Origin: Lactifluus volemus
Taxonomy: Eukaryota; Basidiomycota; Agaricomycetes; Russulales; Russulaceae
Length of the DNA stretch: 64,000 bases
NCBI GenBank assembly: GCA_022376515.1
Contig: WTXI01000012.1
Span: forward strand, 496,001 to 560,000
Direction of reading: 5' to 3'
The notes beneath the pieces were generated by a model. It made no database searches. It saw nothing but the letters and a program-made list of their open reading frames with translations, and was not told the origin of the DNA. Shown piece by piece: positions 60,349-64,000 of this stretch; positions within the stretch are counted from its first letter, which is position 1; each line of letters begins with the position of its first letter. A program made the position numbers and the translations under genes.

Positions 60349-61599
60349 GGAGCGAAGTGGTGATACCTGGGGAGGGCCGCTGGGGTTCGCTCAAATATGC
60401 TAAGGCATTGAGGGGCCATGCTCATTCCTCGAGGCATGTTAGCGCCGTCTGTTTCAACATGCTACTTTGGCAGTAGTACTCACTGAGGCCCTCTTTTCTT
60501 CCCAAAAGCGGAATGATATCGGAGTCCGACAAGACGCATCTGCGGCACAGCTTTCACCAAAGCCTTGACCAGAAGCTTCCCATGGAACGAACCAAGCCAA
60601 CGCAATATACTGTGTGCGAGAGAGGGAATCAGGGTTGGACTTGAAATCTCCCCTTTGCTGCACTACTTACATGAATTCGGCTAACAACATGCCATCAAAC
60701 ATGTGTCTTCAGTGCATCCGATGTCGTGTAATACATTGTGCGTTTGAATCTTCTAAATCCGTATCCGTGTATAATGTTGCGCCTACACAGCTTGTCAAGC
60801 GGCCTCGGATGTGAAGCTGTAAAGCCCTTGCAAGGTATTAAAATTTACCTGTGCGGGTTACAGCACGGTTCGTGGTTTCTTTCCCATGGGCGTTTTCTGG
60901 ACTTTCCGTGCGGTTTGGTGTCGATCATCTGTTTTGGGTGTTTTCCACTCATACGGTATGTTTTTCACACCCTTTTTACTGCAAGTACCTCATAATGAGT
61001 ATGTTTTTCCCACACTTTGCAGCGTACTGTCCGTCACACCGGTCTCCTTGCTGGCTTCACCCATAATCGTAAGGCGTTAGTGTGTGGGTGGGCACAGTAA
61101 TTCAGCCCAAAGGTGCCTTAGTCCCACGCTAACCAGTAGATGTGCGTAAAATGCATTTTGTCCTCACCGCGACCAAAGGTCCGGCTCAAACGCGCTAAGT
61201 AGGTTATCTGACTGGGAATAATACTGTACTGTATGAGAAAAGGATGCATATGCGCAGTCTCATGGTTCTCAATCACCCAGTAATCATCACATCGCAAATA
61301 TTTCACATCATGACAGAGTTCATAGTTGACATAATGACAATAAGGATAGCGCTCAGCCATAATCACGGCGAATGACTGTCGTGACGCAGATTTTGACCAG
61401 CTGTCGCGGGAATGCGAAGCGAAGCCAGACGAGGTATCATCAGAATAAGGCATTCTGAGTACTCGCGGCTGTCCGTGTTGATAACGTGCTTCGACAGCAG
61501 TGATCAGCGCTCACGAAGGCCCTCCTTTCCTCCCAAAAGTGGTATAAAGCACGTCCAATTGGGCACGTTCCATGTACCAGTCAGATAAGTATGCAGCAG
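60349..61599. other. Upstream region of copy C, no gene recognised
   Basis: Matches the 47.4-48.15 kb region of unit 1 up to about 61.07 kb, including the leader/promoter module near 60560-60720. 61.1-61.5 kb has no recognisable content. Confidence 0.45.
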
Positions 61600-64000
61600 G
61601 AGCAGCAGCCACTATCAGCGAGAGTCGGGGAAGGGGGGGACGAGGTGGACTGGGAGGAGGGACGGGACGAGGTGGACTAGGAGGACGAGCGGGCTGGACT
61701 GGACTGGACTGGGGGGACGGGCAAACCCGCTGGAGGAACTGCTGAGGGGATCGTGGGGGGAACTATTGGGGAGACTACCGGGGTCTCTGTGTCCATCCCA
61801 CCTTCGTGAATCATCTAGATCTGAGGAGTTACCAGCAATGGAACGCTGTCCGCGTAGATTGGATTGGTCAGGGGAGGCTGACCAAGGGTCATTCGCTGAT
61901 TGTCACAATGGAATCAACAACACAGACGCACAACAGGCTCGGTATACGCATACCTGACTGCAAGATGATTTCCATCGTCGCAGACGTTGAGGGGGGGGAG
62001 AGAAATGCGACTCCTTCTGGGGGTATCGTTCAGTGTCTGAACTTGGCGGGGTTAAGCTACCCCATGATCTCGCAGTGTCTGGAACACTGGCCCCATCTGC
62101 GTGTGATGCATCGTTATCAGATCCATGGTGAGGGTGTGCATCAGTAAACCTAACCAAAACTTTTTTGGGCTTGCTCAAGCTTGAAAGGACACAAAATAGC
62201 AAAAGTTCAAAAGGAACCTAAAATTACCCCAAAAGTTGTTTCTGCTGTATTTTCAAAAGTAAAAAAAGGTGAAAATACAGTGATTTTACAGGCATTCTGT
62301 GGTATAAATAAAGTCAACTTTTTCACTTTTTCACTTTCCCACTTGCAGAAGTGAAAAAGTGCGAAAGTTTTTGCACCATTTACTGATGCTGAGGAGCCTG
62401 TTTGCCTAATAACACCTCCTGAGGTAGGGCCATACTTGGGCGACACGGTATGATGTTGGTTTCGCTGTTGAAAACGGGAAGTGCTTCTGTCAATTCGAGG
62501 TGTTACGGATGATTGCTGGCGCGGAGAGGGTTCTAGCGTCACGGTTGTGGCCGGAACACGCTCAGGCACGGCAGTCGGAAGATCCACGTGACTTCTCCCG
62601 TAGTTGGCACTTGAGCCAAGTCTCCTTTCAGGTTCACCTGCAGGTGTATCCTTCGTCTGGCCCATACTACTAGAAGTTCTCTTTATCGCCGCTGGTTGTG
62701 GGGATGGCGGCAACGAAGACGTGGATGGAGCTCCTCCCCATGGTACATGTGACGAAGATGACCCCGCAAGGGACAGGACGGAAGGACCCCGTTCATACAT
62801 TCGAGATTTTGTATGTACTTCACAATGTCGGTCCTTATGTGCATTGGAAGGACCAGATCTACTCGCCTCCGCGGCTTCTGGTGACTTGAGGAACCATCAC
62901 CAGTCTTTTGCGATGTCCGCATAGGTTGTATGTTCTGAGGAGAAACTGTTGGGGGATTCTTTTCATCGAATAGCGAGGTTGTAGACCGTGATATGAAGCC
63001 CGGACTCTCACATTGCGTCGTACCGGGGACATTTGGTGTGAGTTTACTGTGCGACTTGGAGATGGGTATGGCACGCGCTGCTTGGGTTCGTGGACCGTCA
63101 GCACCGATGGAAGGCTGTGGAAGATGGCTCCCGTTAAGAATCACAAACGAAGACAATGTCTTAGGAGGCGAGCGTACGACTTCGGTTGTCTCCCTTGGAA
63201 TCCCACCTCTCTGCTGTTCACCGCCTCCAGCTCGTCCACTACCCCCTGCGCCCTCTGGTCTGGTTGACGCCAAATGGCTCGGTTCAAACCTGCTTGTTGG
63301 GATACTCGAACCCGCAGTAATGCTGGGTGCTGGGAAAGTGGAAAGTTGTCTAGACCCAGAAGAATGGGGAGGCGGAGCCGGCGGCAAGGGTTCACCAAGG
63401 TTGACGCCATGTCCTTGGGCGGGTACCGCTGCTGGTAATGTTGGCTGTAGTCTTCGATTTTCCATGCTTAGACCACTATCTGAGGCTTACAATGGGATCA
63501 ATAACGGAGAAAAATGACAGATTTAGACGTGAACACACCCTCCATCCGTAAGCTACTTATCATGTCCAAGGGCTTATTTAGCGGGGAGCCAAGCAGTGTG
63601 GGATGGAGAGCGTTTGCATCAGGTTTGTTCAAAGGTTGCTCGGGTGGAGGAGACATTGCCTTAGTAGGAGGGGGTAACGCTTCGGCTGTCGTTTTTGAGA
63701 TGCCACCTCCTTGCCGTCCACCGTCTCGAACTTTTCCACCATCCCCTGAGCCATCTGGTCTCACTGACCCCAAACGACAACTAGGTTCAGTCCTGCTCGT
63801 TGGGATACTCGAGTGTGCAGTACTGTTAGGAGGGTGGTGAATGGAAGGTCGTTTAGACAGACTTGGCGAGGATATCTTCTATGGGATCGAGAGGAGATTT
63901 TATGCGCGTACGACTGTCCGTGGCTGTCTGGGACATCTCTGTTGAGATGCCCTTGCTTGGTGAAGGCTCTCTTTTGGAAACAGGGTCAATTTCACCTCGA
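61600..64000 (-). pseudogene. Ser/Pro-rich family copy D, broken, runs off window
   Basis: Collinear with copy B. The open blocks are 63773-63498 (PPTKAMSPPPEQPLNKPDAN), 63465 to about 62870, and 62800-62400. A frameshift near 62870 separates the last two, and a MITE interrupts the coding block at 62139-62388, adding a frame that ends in transposon sequence. The 5' end is beyond the window. Confidence 0.5.
62139..62388. mobile_element. MITE copy 2, CATCAGTAAA termini, inside copy D
   Basis: Starts CATCAGTAAA and ends TTTACTGATG, a perfect 10-bp terminal inverted repeat (11 bp counting the outer G/C). It is 250 bp and related to the element at 41672-41934 in inverted orientation (shared TGGTGCAAAAAC and ATTTTGGGGTAATTTTAGGT-like stretches). 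The uninterrupted family sequence reads GGTGTGAGGAGCCTG at 49625, which shows the insertion point. Confidence 0.8.

Larger units (their letters stand above)
51545..64000. repeat. Tandem duplication, unit 2 (reaches window end)
   Basis: Begins with the same bases as unit 1 (CCTTGCATCGCGGT at 51547 and 39038) and follows the same order of landmarks. The last bases of the window (TTTTGGAAACAGGGTCAATTTCACCTCGA) match 51340-51373, about 170 bp short of the unit 1/unit 2 junction, so a third unit or the end of the array should lie just outside. Confidence 0.8.

Noticed and set aside
1..64000. tRNA, rRNA, transposase or reverse transcriptase genes
   Set aside because: No cloverleaf-like B-box sequences, rRNA stretches or catalytic motifs of these enzymes were noticed on either strand; a dedicated scan was not possible here.

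Overview
The window looks like a filamentous basidiomycete, most likely an agaricomycete. Genes carry many short GT-AG introns (about 45-90 nt) and sit on both strands. The gene set is eukaryotic and fungal: Argonaute, EOS1-type N-glycosylation protein, RhoGEF, P450, F-box, Goodbye/NACHT/ankyrin STAND protein, Rab18, fungalysin M36 protease and AUR1 IPC synthase. A Rhizoctonia/Ceratobasidium-type genome would fit, but this is an impression from the protein flavours and was not tested.

Layout. 0-2.5 kb: 3' part of an Argonaute gene (+). 3.9-5.3 kb: EOS1-like gene (+). 7.6-12.2 kb: long RhoGEF (-). 13.8-15.0 kb: uncharacterised multi-exon gene (-). 17.1-19.0 kb: cytochrome P450 (+), followed by a decayed fragment of the 13.8-kb gene. 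20.6-22.1 kb: F-box protein (-). 23.4-27.4 kb: NLR-like STAND receptor with near-identical ankyrin repeats (+). 28.0-35.9 kb: a Rab18 gene and a structurally matched but altered Rab18 paralogue, flanking a secreted M36 metalloprotease (-) and AUR1 (+).

38.4-64 kb is a different kind of region. A tandem duplication of about 12.5 kb starts inside a hypothetical gene at about 39.04 kb. Unit 1 runs about 39.04-51.54 kb. Unit 2 runs from about 51.55 kb to beyond the window end. Each unit holds, in order: a decayed 5' region of a Ser/Pro-rich gene (-), a divergently transcribed intact gene for a stand-alone domain that looks like the BBC1/AIM3 cysteine-proteinase-fold module (+), a Ser/Pro-rich modular multi-exon gene (-), and a second, broken Ser/Pro-rich block (-). 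The copies differ by substitutions, indels, a roughly 770-bp palindromic element, two copies of a 250-263 bp CATCAGTAAA-ended MITE, and a CAA/33-bp satellite expansion. The two small domain genes keep open frames while most surrounding copies decay, so they are the most interesting candidates for an undescribed, recently expanding system.

No tRNA, rRNA, CRISPR array, transposase or reverse transcriptase was recognised. Exon boundaries were read by eye from splice consensus and frame. Models whose exon lengths sum to whole codons (EOS1, RhoGEF, P450 and both Rabs) are the firmest.
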